Positions 1-8,367 of a stretch of 64,000 nt of DNA are shown here, piece by piece. A program made the position numbers and the translations under genes. Source of the stretch: Bacillus dicomae (GTDB taxonomy: Bacteria; Bacillota; Bacilli; Bacillales; Bacillaceae_G). The first letter of the stretch is position 1, and every line of letters starts with the position of its first letter. The stretch covers positions 930,001-994,000 of the forward strand of contig NZ_VHIV01000001.1 in NCBI RefSeq assembly GCF_006494425.1, read 5' to 3'. The notes under the pieces are model-generated. The model had not been told where the DNA came from. It worked only from the letters and a program-made list of their open reading frames with translations, and made no database searches.

Positions 1-167
1 ACAACTTGCAAAGTATGAAAGAAAAAGGATAAGAAAAAGTGTCATAACATTTTTCGCAAGGCATACATATATATAATGTGGCCACAAATACTTTGTAAGG
101 TAAATATTTCATGAAATTACTTTACTTATAAAGAGTCATCTTTTATAAAAAAGTGGTAATTAATAAA
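1..167. other. Intergenic region at left edge
   Basis: No confident gene. An open frame ending with TAA at about 30-32 could be the last few codons of a gene lying to the left, but it is too short to identify. The rest is AT-rich leader sequence before the Fur-box gene. Confidence 0.3.
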
Positions 168-187
168 GATTATCATTTTCAATTATC
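168..187. promoter_or_regulatory. Fur box
   Basis: The 20 bases GATTATCATTTTCAATTATC resemble the Bacillus Fur operator (GATAATGATAATCATTATC-type inverted repeat). They lie about 23 bases before the ATG of the FbpA-like gene. This indicates iron-dependent repression, inferred from the motif and the gene it precedes. Confidence 0.7.
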
Positions 188-210
188 GTAGAAAGGAGTT
201 TTTTTAAAAG

Positions 211-381
211 ATGAGTAGTCAACTCCGTTTTGCTGTTGAAAATCGTAAGAGGCATTTAATTGATGAGTTAATTGGAGCAGGTGTGTTTAAAATTCGCGAC
301 CGACAATTATACGAGCTGTCTTTAGAGGAATTGGAAAAAGAATACGAAGATATGGAAGATTATGCAGATATTCAGGCATAG
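211..381 (+). CDS. FbpA-like Fur-regulated small protein
   Basis: A 56-residue protein with a basic N-terminal half (MSSQLRFAVENRKRHLIDEL) and an acidic C-terminal tail. The pattern of a paired-Arg/Lys segment followed by LI.ELI..GVFK and QLYELSLEELE is that of the Fur-regulated basic protein A family, small proteins linked in Bacillus to the iron-sparing response with the sRNA FsrA. The ATG is preceded by GAAAGGAG and by a Fur box, and a hairpin terminator follows 22 bases after the stop, so it is a monocistronic iron-starvation gene. The family name is recognised from pattern; its action here is inferred. Confidence 0.72.
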   Translation: MSSQLRFAVENRKRHLIDELIGAGVFKIRDRQLYELSLEELEKEYEDMEDYADIQA

Positions 382-403
382 CTATATAGATTAGTAAAAA
401 GAA

Positions 404-437
404 AGCTGGTTACGATTTTGTGTAGCCAGCTCTCTTT
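404..437. terminator. Terminator, probably bidirectional
   Basis: Ten-base stem AGCTGGTTAC / GTAGCCAGCT with an 8-base loop, followed by a T-rich run on the plus strand and on the minus strand too. It can serve both the FbpA-like gene and the convergent GntR gene. Confidence 0.8.
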
Positions 438-1109
438 TTATTTTGTAGAAATTATTTTTTGTATTTCTTTCATTGGACGGAGCCAGTTTTGAGTCATCAT
501 TTGTTCCATTTGTTTTTCATCCTGCTTCTGCAGTGCTTGAATGATAGAGTGATGTTCTTCAATAGATTGACTTGCTGGAACAAAGTTTTGGAAAAATAAA
601 TATTCAAGGCGTAAAACGTGAAGTTGCATATTTTCTAGAAATGGTTCGATATATTGATTTTTAGCAATAGAAGAAATTGCATTGTGAAATTGTATATCTA
701 ATTCTAAAGCTTGTTTTGCGTTTTTTTTCTCTATAGAGTACTGAAAATCATTATTTATTTCAGAAAGTAGTTTCAAATCAGCTTCTGTAGTGTGTTGAAG
801 TGCTTGCTTACCTATAATAGAGTGAAGACCAGCCATCGTTTCATAAATAATAGGTATATCGTCTAACTTAATAGGAGCAATTTTTGTTTTTTGCCCAGGT
901 ACCATTTCCACTAATCCAGAAAGTTCTAATATTTGCAGTGCTTCTCTTACAGGTGTTCTACTTACTCCTAGTGCTTCAGCCAATTCCCCATCATTAATTT
1001 TTTCGTCAGGCTGCAGTACACCTTCAATAATCCAATCTTGTAGTTGATTTAAAACGAGTGATTTTGCCGAAACTCTTCCTTGTTTTTTATAATTTTGAGG
1101 GATAGGCAT
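438..1109 (-). CDS. GntR/FadR-family transcriptional regulator
   Basis: A 223-residue DNA-binding regulator. Residues about 12-75 form a GntR winged helix with the typical GELAEALGVSRTPVREALQ segment. The C-terminal two thirds looks like an FCD ligand-binding all-helical domain with the D..FH and later H residues that hold a metal or carboxylate effector. The ATG chosen (MPIPQNYK) has GAAAGGA 11 bases upstream. The gene follows the EamA transporter on the same strand, its ribosome site overlapping the transporter stop, so the two are probably co-transcribed and the regulator may control the exporter. The effector cannot be told from sequence. Confidence 0.85.
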   Translation of the reverse strand: MPIPQNYKKQGRVSAKSLVLNQLQDWIIEGVLQPDEKINDGELAEALGVSRTPVREALQILELSGLVEMVPGQKTKIAPIKLDDIPIIYETMAGLHSIIGKQALQHTTEADLKLLSEINNDFQYSIEKKNAKQALELDIQFHNAISSIAKNQYIEPFLENMQLHVLRLEYLFFQNFVPASQSIEEHHSIIQALQKQDEKQMEQMMTQNWLRPMKEIQKIISTK

Positions 1110-1125
1110 AGTGAATTCAATCCTT

Positions 1126-2091
1126 TCATTGTATATTTTCCTTTTTCTCATGAACAAGCTTTAATTCTGGCTTCCCTTCATCTGGTTTTTGACTTAAGAT
1201 GAGCACCATTACAATGACACAAAAAGCCCCTAATAACTGAAAAGATTGAAATGGTACATGTAATATAAGTACAGAAGAAATAATAGCTGCGAGTGGTTCA
1301 GTACAACCGAATAATGTCGTTTCTTTCGGAGTCAAGTATCGTATGCTGTCTAAGTATAGATAAAATGCGATGAGTGTCCCGAAAATGACGACAAATGTGA
1401 TGAGCGGAAGGGTACTTAGTTTTACATATTTCATAGTTGATAATAAAATGAATTCTTTCGTAGTAATAAAGTGTACAATCGTTACACCAATACCCCCAAT
1501 AATCATGCCCCATCCAACGATAACAGAGGAAGACCATCTTTCTAGTAATCCCTTTGAATATAAACTATAAAAAGCGAGAGATAATCCAGATAAAATCCCC
1601 CAAATAATAGCTGGTGTAGAAACAGCCAAGTTATGAACAGAACCGTTTGTTAGTAAGAGAAAAGTGCCTACTAATGAAAGGGCAATTGAAATGAAATCAA
1701 TTTTTGATGGACGAACGTTCCATTTGAAAAGTAAGTATACAGTGATGAATATAGGAGCTAAATATTGTAATAATGTTGCGACGGCAGCATTTCCTTCTTT
1801 AATAGAAGCGAAGTATGTGTACTGTACAGCAAGCATACCGAATAGGCCAAACAATATCATTTTAGTAGCATCAGATCTTTGTTTCCATATGCCGAATATT
1901 TCTTTTTTGTTCGTTCCGAATGATGAAATAATGAGTAAGATAACGCCGGATATAAGTAATCGGATTGTAACTAACCATTCAGTAGAAACATTTTCATATT
2001 GAAAAAGTTGTTGTGCGGCTGTTCCGGACAATCCCCATAAACAAGCACCAATTACAACCATAATGATTCCTTTTAAACGATTTGGATCCAT
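1126..2091 (-). CDS. EamA/DMT-family metabolite exporter
   Basis: A 321-residue integral membrane protein with about ten hydrophobic segments in two EamA repeats, starting MDPNRLKGIIMVVIGACLWG. The GxxxWG segment in the first helix and the 'EPLAAIISSVLIL' stretch near the end are typical of the drug/metabolite transporter superfamily. Start chosen because CGGAGGA lies 11 bases upstream; the open frame extends 37 codons further without a ribosome site. A GntR regulator follows on the same strand. Members of this family usually export amino acids or other small metabolites; the substrate here is unknown. Confidence 0.85.
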   Translation of the reverse strand: MDPNRLKGIIMVVIGACLWGLSGTAAQQLFQYENVSTEWLVTIRLLISGVILLIISSFGTNKKEIFGIWKQRSDATKMILFGLFGMLAVQYTYFASIKEGNAAVATLLQYLAPIFITVYLLFKWNVRPSKIDFISIALSLVGTFLLLTNGSVHNLAVSTPAIIWGILSGLSLAFYSLYSKGLLERWSSSVIVGWGMIIGGIGVTIVHFITTKEFILLSTMKYVKLSTLPLITFVVIFGTLIAFYLYLDSIRYLTPKETTLFGCTEPLAAIISSVLILHVPFQSFQLLGAFCVIVMVLILSQKPDEGKPELKLVHEKKENIQ

Positions 2092-2240
2092 AAGGTATTT
2101 AGTCCTCCGTTCAAAATATATATTGGATACATTATGCAATATATCACAGGGTGTATAAAAAATAAACTGAAATTTCTTTCTTAATGTAAAGTTGTTATTC
2201 AAATTAAAGAAAGTTTGTTAATTAAGAGAACGATAAAATA

Positions 2241-2273
2241 AAAAAGGCTTCCGTTTACAGAAGCCTTTTTTAT
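2241..2273. terminator. Terminator of the CobW-type gene
   Basis: Perfect stem AAAAAGGCTTC / GAAGCCTTTTT around a short loop, with T-runs on both strands. It lies just beyond the stop of the minus-strand CobW-like gene. Confidence 0.85.
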
Positions 2274-2279
2274 TTTGAA

Positions 2280-3467
2280 TTATGAAGTGTAAGTAAAAGC
2301 CGGAATAGGGTCAACAAATGTATTCCAGTTTTGCTCCATTTCCTTTTCTGTTAATAGACAATCATCTAATGATTGTTCAATCACAGAACGATTCATATCA
2401 ATACCGATAAATACGAGCTCAGTTATTCGATCTCCATATCGCTCGTCCCAGTTTTTCAATACTTCGGGTTCTTCTATAATAATTTGATTTCTTTCAGTTT
2501 CAGGTAATGCCGCTATCCATTCACCGGCTCCTTGAATTGTAATAGAGGAACCTGCTTGAGATAGAAGCCCTATCATATTATTACGAGATGCGAGCCAGAA
2601 AAAGCCTTTCGCTCTTACAACATCTATAGGCCATTTTTCTAGCCAATTCATAAGGCGTTCAGGATGGAAAGGAGATTTACGACGGTACACAAAGGAATTG
2701 ATACCATATTCTTCCGTTTCGGGTGTATGATGTTCACTATTTAGTTCTTGCATCCAGCCCGCCGATTGACTCGCTTCCTCATAATTGAATAGATTTGTAT
2801 TTAAAATTTCTTGCAATGGTACGTTGCTAAATGAAGCTTCAATAATTTTTGCACTAGGATTTAATTTCTGTAGCAGTTGATGGAGTTCTATCACATCTTC
2901 TTTTTCTAGTAGGTCTATCTTATTAAGGATAATTACATTTGCAAACTCAATTTGATCTATTAATAAATCAATAACTTCCCGAGTATCATTTTCATCGATT
3001 GCTTGTTTTCGATCTAATAAACTTTCTCCATCTGCAAAATCATCCCAAAATCTATTTGCATCTACAACGGTAACCATCGTATCGAGGCGACAATTTTTCG
3101 TTAAATCAATGTTAAGAACGTCGTCAGTATAAGTAAATGTTTGGGCAACTGGAATTGGCTCACTTATACCGGAAGATTCAATCACTATATAGTCAATATC
3201 ACCGTTTTCAACAAGACGATTCACTTCTATCATTAAATCTTCTCGTAGTGTACAACAAATACAGCCATTTTGAATTTCTACTAGTTTTTCCTCCGTACGT
3301 GAAAAACCACCTTTTTTTATAAGGGAGGCATCAATGTTTACTTCGCTCATATCATTAACGATAACAGCTACTTTTAAGTTATTCCTATTAGTTAAAATAT
3401 GATGTAGTAAGGTAGTTTTTCCGGCTCCTAAAAAACCACTTAATACAGTGATAGGTACTTTTTTCAT
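2280..3467 (-). CDS. CobW/COG0523-family GTPase, zinc metallochaperone type (YciC-like)
   Basis: A 395-residue cytosolic GTPase. Walker A GFLGAGKT is at residues 11-18, the metal-binding CICC motif at 69-72, an ESSG segment follows, and NKID gives guanine specificity. The C-terminal CobW_C domain runs from about residue 245 to the end. In Bacillus the YciC homologue is a Zur-repressed zinc metallochaperone made under zinc starvation. Here the ATG has AAAGGAG upstream and a Zur-like box about 20 bases from it. It is divergent from a permease/TIGR03943 pair that shares the regulatory region, as in the B. subtilis yciC and ycgRQ zinc-response set. Zinc as the metal is inferred from the boxes. 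Confidence 0.85.
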   Translation of the reverse strand: MKKVPITVLSGFLGAGKTTLLHHILTNRNNLKVAVIVNDMSEVNIDASLIKKGGFSRTEEKLVEIQNGCICCTLREDLMIEVNRLVENGDIDYIVIESSGISEPIPVAQTFTYTDDVLNIDLTKNCRLDTMVTVVDANRFWDDFADGESLLDRKQAIDENDTREVIDLLIDQIEFANVIILNKIDLLEKEDVIELHQLLQKLNPSAKIIEASFSNVPLQEILNTNLFNYEEASQSAGWMQELNSEHHTPETEEYGINSFVYRRKSPFHPERLMNWLEKWPIDVVRAKGFFWLASRNNMIGLLSQAGSSITIQGAGEWIAALPETERNQIIIEEPEVLKNWDERYGDRITELVFIGIDMNRSVIEQSLDDCLLTEKEMEQNWNTFVDPIPAFTYTS

Positions 3468-3484
3468 GAAATAATCTCTCCTTT

Positions 3485-3505
3485 AAATCGTAATGATTAC
3501 GTTTT
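3485..3505. promoter_or_regulatory. Zur-like box 1
   Basis: AAATCGTAATGATTACGTTTT, carrying the TCGTAATNATTACG core of the Bacillus Zur operator. It is next to the start of the minus-strand CobW-like GTPase gene. Confidence 0.8.
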
Positions 3506-3539
3506 ATATTAAATGATAGAAAAGAAAAAATCAATAATA

Positions 3540-3560
3540 AATCATAATGATTACGATTTA
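3540..3560. promoter_or_regulatory. Zur-like box 2
   Basis: A second box with core ATAATGATTACGATTTA, 55 bases from the first and closer to the plus-strand permease gene. Two boxes between divergent genes suggest each promoter has its own operator. Confidence 0.78.
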
Positions 3561-3650
3561 AGAATAGAAATAGACTATAAAATTTGTGCTGTAGTATGAA
3601 GCATTTGGACAAGCACATGTTTACATATAAATAAAATGGAGGCGAGAAGG

Positions 3651-4628
3651 TTGGTCTTTAATAGAGTTTCAAAAGAATTAGCAGGCATAGCTCTTATCGC
3701 TATTTTTCTCTTTTTATTATTTTTTTTAGATTTTACAAGTCTAGCAAATTTACACAAACATATGCCACAAGAATGGTTGAATGTGAATACGGTGTTTTTA
3801 AGTATCGTTTTTGAAGCAATACCCTTTATTTTATTAGGGGTAATCGTTTCTTCACTTATTCAAGTGTTTGTGACAGAAGATATGATTCAAAAAGTACTGC
3901 CGAAATCTCCAATTGTTGCAATGATTCCGGCAGTATTTGTGGGAATTCTTTTTCCAATGTGTGAATGTGTCATTATACCAATTGTAAGAAGACTCATTCA
4001 AAAGGGGTTACCACTTCATGTAGGCATTGTTATTTTACTAAGTGCACCTATTATGAATCCAGTTGTTCTTTTATCTACTGTATATGCGTTTCAAAAAAAT
4101 GATTACATTGTATATGCACGCTTTGGGATAACAATTCTTGTTGCTCTATTCATAGGCTTAATTGTGTATTATCGCTATCGCGAAAGAAAGGTTTTAAAAG
4201 ACATAGAGGTTTCCGTTCAAAAAAGCAAAAACAAGAGTTTGAAAGATGTTATGAATCACACTGTAGATGAGTTTTTTGATACTGGTAAGTATTTATTGAT
4301 GGGTGTTTTTTTAGCAAGTGTATTTCAAACGTTTTTTGATCGAAATGTACTGGATGCAGTAGCACATAACGAAGTAATTGCCCAAATTATTATGATGGGA
4401 TTTGGTTATGTTTTATCAATTTGCTCTGCAGCAGATGCGTTTATAGCCGCATCTTTTGGACATGTTTTCTCTGTAAAAGCGCTTCTCGCATTTCTTGTGT
4501 TTGGGCCTATGCTTGATATGAAAAATACGTTCATGCTATTTGCATATTTTCAAAAGAGATTTGTATTCTTTTTGATTGTAATTATTATTTTATCGGTGTA
4601 CACAATCGTGCAAATTACAATGTTATAG
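3651..4628 (+). CDS. ArsP/DUF318-family permease (YcgR-like)
   Basis: A 325-residue protein with about eight membrane segments. The FPMCECVIIPIVRRL motif (Cys-x-Cys near a transmembrane helix) and the later CSAADAF segment are typical of the ArsP_1/DUF318 permeases. The start chosen is TTG at 3651, eight bases after GGAGG; an in-frame ATG at 3636 has no ribosome site and would place GGAGG inside the gene. The stop is followed within 20 bases by the TIGR03943 gene, as in Zur-regulated ycgR-ycgQ pairs. A role in metal or metal-cofactor traffic under zinc limitation is inferred from family context and the Zur-like box upstream. Confidence 0.8.
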   Translation: MVFNRVSKELAGIALIAIFLFLLFFLDFTSLANLHKHMPQEWLNVNTVFLSIVFEAIPFILLGVIVSSLIQVFVTEDMIQKVLPKSPIVAMIPAVFVGILFPMCECVIIPIVRRLIQKGLPLHVGIVILLSAPIMNPVVLLSTVYAFQKNDYIVYARFGITILVALFIGLIVYYRYRERKVLKDIEVSVQKSKNKSLKDVMNHTVDEFFDTGKYLLMGVFLASVFQTFFDRNVLDAVAHNEVIAQIIMMGFGYVLSICSAADAFIAASFGHVFSVKALLAFLVFGPMLDMKNTFMLFAYFQKRFVFFLIVIIILSVYTIVQITML

Positions 4629-4631
4629 GAG

Positions 4632-5513
4632 GTGAGAAACAATGGAGAAAGAGGAGCAGAAGGCATATCATCGCTATATCCGTGGCATTATTTTATTGGT
4701 TTAGCAATGCTCTTATTTAAATTACTTGTAACAGGAAACATATATAATTTTATCGCTCCAAAAATGATTAAGTTTACGTATATAGCTTTTGTAATGATTT
4801 TACTTCTTGGTTCTTTACAAGTTTGGAGAGAAGGGAGTGAAAAACAGGATGATTGTAATTGTTGTAAGTATCGTACGGTATTAAAATCGGGGATGAAAAA
4901 TTTCTTTGTATATGTTTTATTTGTTGTTCCAATTGTTAGTGCTTTTTTATTTGGAAGTGTATCAATTGACGGAAGTTTAGCGGGAAAAAGGGGTATGAAT
5001 CAAAGTGTACAGGCGAGAAGTATGGAAAAGAACGAAAAAGAGGGAATACGGGCAAATTCTGATTGGAAAGAACAAGATGAAACTTCGAATTTAAAAGTGA
5101 CTGAACAAGTGGAAGAACAATTAACACAAAATATGTTAAGGGAGCGTAAAATACAAGTAGAGGGTAAGGACTATGTTCAAACAATGAATATAATTGGTCA
5201 AGATGTTAATGGGTTTAAAGGGAAAGAAATTACATTCGCAGGGTTCATATATAAGGATAAAGATGTGACAGGGAATAAAGCAGTGGTGGCTCGATATGGC
5301 ATAACTTGTTGCATTGCAGATGCATCAGTCTGGGGGATGATTGTTACGGGGCAAAACGTTGAAAAATTCCCAGAAGAAACATGGGTGAAAGTAACAGGGA
5401 TATTAGATAAAACGACATATAAAAGAACGCTATTTCCACTTGTGAAAATAAGTAAAGTGGAGAAAATTAATAAGCCAACAGACCCATATGTATATGATGC
5501 TTTACCGCAATAA
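4632..5513 (+). CDS. TIGR03943 family protein (YcgQ-like), apparent frameshift near codon 19
   Basis: Membrane protein with two N-terminal hydrophobic segments, a DDCNCC cluster, then an extracytoplasmic domain containing GITCCIADASVWG, as in the TIGR03943/YcgQ partners of DUF318 permeases. A perfect ribosome site GGAGGTG lies 7 bases before ATG 4642. That frame gives a family-like N terminus (MEKEEQKAYHRYIRGIILL) but stops at 4702-4704. The rest of the protein is in another frame, which reaches back only to a GTG at 4632 giving an unrelated N terminus. Adding one G near 4698 would restore a continuous family-like reading. Either the gene is disrupted, it is made from the poor GTG start, or the base was lost in assembly. 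Confidence 0.75.
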   Translation: MRNNGERGAEGISSLYPWHYFIGLAMLLFKLLVTGNIYNFIAPKMIKFTYIAFVMILLLGSLQVWREGSEKQDDCNCCKYRTVLKSGMKNFFVYVLFVVPIVSAFLFGSVSIDGSLAGKRGMNQSVQARSMEKNEKEGIRANSDWKEQDETSNLKVTEQVEEQLTQNMLRERKIQVEGKDYVQTMNIIGQDVNGFKGKEITFAGFIYKDKDVTGNKAVVARYGITCCIADASVWGMIVTGQNVEKFPEETWVKVTGILDKTTYKRTLFPLVKISKVEKINKPTDPYVYDALPQ

Positions 5514-5625
5514 AAAAGAATGAATTCTTCATATTTTCATGAAATAGAATCATAATCATGATGATAAAAAAATAAAGATAAGAGTAATTTGGTTTGTTAA
5601 AAATATGTGTAGAAGGAGATACGAG

Positions 5626-6285
5626 ATGAACTGGGTTACTCATAAACCAACATTTGAATTTGATAATTTTAGTCCGTTTATTCGTGCGAATACTGCGTGG
5701 CTGGGGCATTTGGAGTTCGCATACGATTTAGTAAGATTTGAAAAACCAGAAATATTAGTTGAGCTAGGTACACATCTAGGCGCTTCTTTTTTCAGTTTTT
5801 GTCAAGGGGTAAAGGATGGGGGATTAGCTACAAAATGTTTTGCTGTAGATACTTGGACTGGAGACGGGCATACAGGTCCATATGGAGAAGGTGTTTTCCA
5901 AATCGTAGATAAAGTGGTGAAAATGAGCTATCCCAATATAGGTAATTTAATTCGATCTACTTTTGATGAGGCCGTTGATCAATTTCAAGATGGAACGATA
6001 AACTTGTTGCATATTGATGGCTATCATACGTATGAAGCAGTTTCTCATGATTATAAAACATGGTTACCGAAGCTTGCGAATAACGGTATCGTGTTATTTC
6101 ATGATATTGAGGTGAAAGATCGAAACTTCGGCGTGTATAAATTTTGGGATGAGGTCAAGGAGAAGTACCCTCATTTTCAGTTCCAGCATTCATATGGTCT
6201 TGGAGTATTATTTCCGAAAGGTTGTAGCGATAAGTTTGTGGAAATCCTTAAAAATAAAGAAGAAATACAAGATATGTATAAATAA
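5626..6285 (+). CDS. Class I SAM-dependent methyltransferase (Methyltransf_24 type)
   Basis: A 219-residue cytosolic protein. VELGTHLGASFFSF at about residues 43-56 is the SAM-binding glycine-rich motif, FAVDTWTGDG the second strand, and LLHIDGYHTYEAVSHDY plus VLFHDIE the later motifs of the Methyltransf_24 group, often encoded beside glycan or surface-polymer genes. The ATG has AAGGAG 7 bases upstream; a longer frame from 5605 is rejected because the ribosome site would be internal. It stands alone with its own terminator. The methyl acceptor is unknown. Confidence 0.75.
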   Translation: MNWVTHKPTFEFDNFSPFIRANTAWLGHLEFAYDLVRFEKPEILVELGTHLGASFFSFCQGVKDGGLATKCFAVDTWTGDGHTGPYGEGVFQIVDKVVKMSYPNIGNLIRSTFDEAVDQFQDGTINLLHIDGYHTYEAVSHDYKTWLPKLANNGIVLFHDIEVKDRNFGVYKFWDEVKEKYPHFQFQHSYGLGVLFPKGCSDKFVEILKNKEEIQDMYK

Positions 6286-6291
6286 AAGTGG

Positions 6292-6325
6292 AGCATGCAT
6301 CATTTGAATGATGTGTGCTTTTTTA
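6292..6325 (+). terminator. Intrinsic terminator
   Basis: Thirteen-base stem AGCATGCATCATT / AATGATGTGTGCT with a two-base loop, then TTTTTTAT. It ends the methyltransferase transcript. Confidence 0.85.
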
Positions 6326-6616
6326 TGTGCGGAATAATGATAGTCCTTAAAACGGTGAGCATAATAGTAAAAAGTTTTATGGTGGCAAATATTAAAAAAG
6401 TTACTCTTTGATAGTTAAATATAAAAAATGTTACATTTTTTATATTTTCCATTGCGAAAAGTAGCATCTACTTTTACAATAGAAAAGGTGTCCATATATT
6501 ATACTGGAAAAATAAATCGAAATAATATGAAAATTTTGTTTTGTCTTCGCTAATTGTATATTACATACATGTAAGACGACATACGTCATGTTATCGACTT
6601 GTAAGGAGAGAAAAAA
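6326..6616. other. AT-rich leader of nhaC
   Basis: No gene. It contains two small dyads, TATAAAAAATGTTACATTTTTTATA near 6420-6444 (in parts: TATAAAAAATG and its complement) and AAAAGTAG / CTACTTTT near 6459-6478, within the presumed promoter and leader of the antiporter gene. No known riboswitch was recognised. Confidence 0.4.
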
Positions 6617-8020
6617 ATGAAAAGTGTAAGATTACCATCGATGCTAGAAATCATAGTTCTTTTATTACTATTTCTTGCTGTTGTCTTTTCCTTCCAAATG
6701 ATTTTTGATCTCCCAATTCAATTAGCGCTATTTATTTCATGGTTTTTAGTAATTGCGCTTGGATTAAGATTAGGATTTCGTTATCAAGAATTGCAAGATG
6801 CAATTACGAAAGGGATTTCTAACGGATTAGAAGCAATACTCATTTTAGTTGCAGTAGGTGCTTTAATTGGAACATGGATTGCTGGTGGCGTAGTACCAAC
6901 ATTAATCTATTATGGATTAGAATTTATTCACCCTAGCATATTCCTATTAGCAACATTAATTATTTGTTCGATAACTTCTATCGCGACAGGAACATCATGG
7001 GGAACGGTTGGAACAGCAGGTATTGCTATGATGGCAATTGGTGAGGGACTTGGATTACCACTTCCGCTTGTTGCTGGTGCAGTTCTTTCAGGAGCTTATT
7101 TCGGCGACAAATTATCACCACTTTCTGATAGTACAGTTCTTGCAGCTTCTATGGCGAAAGTAGATGTTATTGCTCACGTTCGAGCTATGCTCGTATTAGA
7201 TGTTCCGGCTTACATTATTACTAGCATTATGTTTACTGTAGCTGGTTGGATGTATGGCGGCGATAATGTAGATTTAAACCGAGTAGAGTTTTTAAAAGAA
7301 GCTTTATTAAAGCAATTTGATATTAAAATATGGATGCTTGTTCCGGCGGTCATTGTTATTGTTCTATTAGCAATGAAGAAACCATCTATGCCAACAATTG
7401 CAATGGGAGCTTTAATTGGTGCAATTTGGGCAACTCTTTTCCAAGGAATGAACTTTGGAGATGCGATTGGAACAGCATATAACGGATTCTCAATTCAATC
7501 TGGTGTTGAGTTTGTTGACAAGTTATTAAACCGTGGTGGAATTAACGGTATGCTTGGCTCAGTAGCCGTTATTATTTTCGGTTTAGGATTTGGTGGATTA
7601 CTTGAAAAATTAGGTGTTTTAAAAGTAATCGTATCAAAATTCGAGAAGAAATTAAATTCTGCTGGTAATGTAACATTATCTACATTAATCGTAGCATTCT
7701 TAGCAAATATATTTGGTTGTGCGATGTACGTATCACTAATTTTAACACCGAAAATTATGGAAGATAGCTATGATAAATTAAAAATAGACCGCCGTGTATT
7801 AGCGCGTAACTCAGAAGTAGGTGGAACGTTAACTTCAGGTATGGTTCCATGGTCTGATAATGGTATTTTTATGGCTGGTATTTTAGGTGTAGCAACGTTC
7901 TCATACGTTCCATTTATGTGGTTAAGCTTTGTTTCATTAATCTTAGCAGTTATTTATGGATATACAGGCAAATTCATTTGGTATGTGGATGATGCAGATA
8001 AAGGAAAGCAAGCATCATAA
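6617..8020 (+). CDS. nhaC: NhaC-family Na+/H+ antiporter
   Basis: A 467-residue polytopic membrane protein with about eleven hydrophobic segments. The conserved GTSWGTVGTAG and SGAYFGDKLSPLSDSTVLA stretches are hallmarks of the NhaC family, which exchanges sodium for protons; some members (MleN) exchange malate for lactate instead. The ATG is 10 bases after AAGGAG. It is monocistronic with a strong terminator. B. cereus-group genomes hold several NhaC paralogues, so substrate is not certain; the fumarase gene nearby allows but does not prove a dicarboxylate link. Confidence 0.85.
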   Translation: MKSVRLPSMLEIIVLLLLFLAVVFSFQMIFDLPIQLALFISWFLVIALGLRLGFRYQELQDAITKGISNGLEAILILVAVGALIGTWIAGGVVPTLIYYGLEFIHPSIFLLATLIICSITSIATGTSWGTVGTAGIAMMAIGEGLGLPLPLVAGAVLSGAYFGDKLSPLSDSTVLAASMAKVDVIAHVRAMLVLDVPAYIITSIMFTVAGWMYGGDNVDLNRVEFLKEALLKQFDIKIWMLVPAVIVIVLLAMKKPSMPTIAMGALIGAIWATLFQGMNFGDAIGTAYNGFSIQSGVEFVDKLLNRGGINGMLGSVAVIIFGLGFGGLLEKLGVLKVIVSKFEKKLNSAGNVTLSTLIVAFLANIFGCAMYVSLILTPKIMEDSYDKLKIDRRVLARNSEVGGTLTSGMVPWSDNGIFMAGILGVATFSYVPFMWLSFVSLILAVIYGYTGKFIWYVDDADKGKQAS

Positions 8021-8024
8021 AATG

Positions 8025-8062
8025 AAAATCACCTTCTACAACATGTAGAAGGTGATTTTTTT
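8025..8062 (+). terminator. Intrinsic terminator of nhaC
   Basis: Sixteen-base stem AAAATCACCTTCTACA / TGTAGAAGGTGATTTT followed by a T-run. Confidence 0.9.
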
Positions 8063-8086
8063 ATTTTGTAATAGCATTTGCTGAAA

Positions 8087-8215
8087 TTATTTCGTTCTCA
8101 TATATAGCAATTTTTGTTGTATCTTTTTTAAGTTTTTTTCGGTTTCTTGAATGAGTTGTAAGACATTCGTTTCCTGTTGTTGCATGAATTCCAACCGTCT
8201 GCCCAAGTTGTTTAT
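8087..8215 (-). pseudogene. Regulator-like C-terminal remnant (possibly MerR family)
   Basis: Minus-strand open segment of 42 codons ending in TAA, with the helical sequence INNLGRRLEFMQQQ...QKLLYMRTK. This resembles the coiled C-terminal arm of MerR-type regulators. It has no start; it runs straight out of the bcr1 element, so its 5' part has been lost. The family is a guess from the coiled pattern only. Confidence 0.35.
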
Positions 8216-8367
8216 CCCGCTTTAATGGGCAGTAAGACCCCCACCTCAAAATTCAGCGAAAGCAAAGAATTTAGGTGGGGATCAACTGCCCATAAAAGTC
8301 CGATTGGTGAGGGCTAATAATCAGTGGGGGATGAAGAAACCCCCCACTGATTAAAGTTTCACTTTAT
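8211..8367. repeat. bcr1 element, copy 1 (full length)
   Basis: A 157-bp element bounded by TTTAT at 8211-8215 and TTTAT at 8363-8367. It contains GGGCAGTAAGACCCCCACCT pairing with AGGTGGGGATCAACTGCCC, and a second hairpin AATCAGTGGGGG / CCCCCCACTGATT. Nearly the same sequence recurs at 14258-14414 with identical length. Size, TTTAT ends and two-hairpin layout match the B. cereus-group bcr1 repeat. It interrupts an SDR gene fragment. Confidence 0.85.

Noticed and set aside
1664-2002. Long plus-strand open frame inside the EamA gene
   Set aside because: It is the antisense shadow of a well-supported membrane protein gene and has no ribosome site.
6420-6480. Hairpins in the nhaC leader as a possible sodium riboswitch
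   Set aside because: No match to a remembered riboswitch core; only simple AT-rich dyads are seen.
8061-8249. 62-codon minus-strand frame across bcr1 and the regulator remnant
   Set aside because: It runs through the repeat in a different frame from the remnant and shows no protein-like features.
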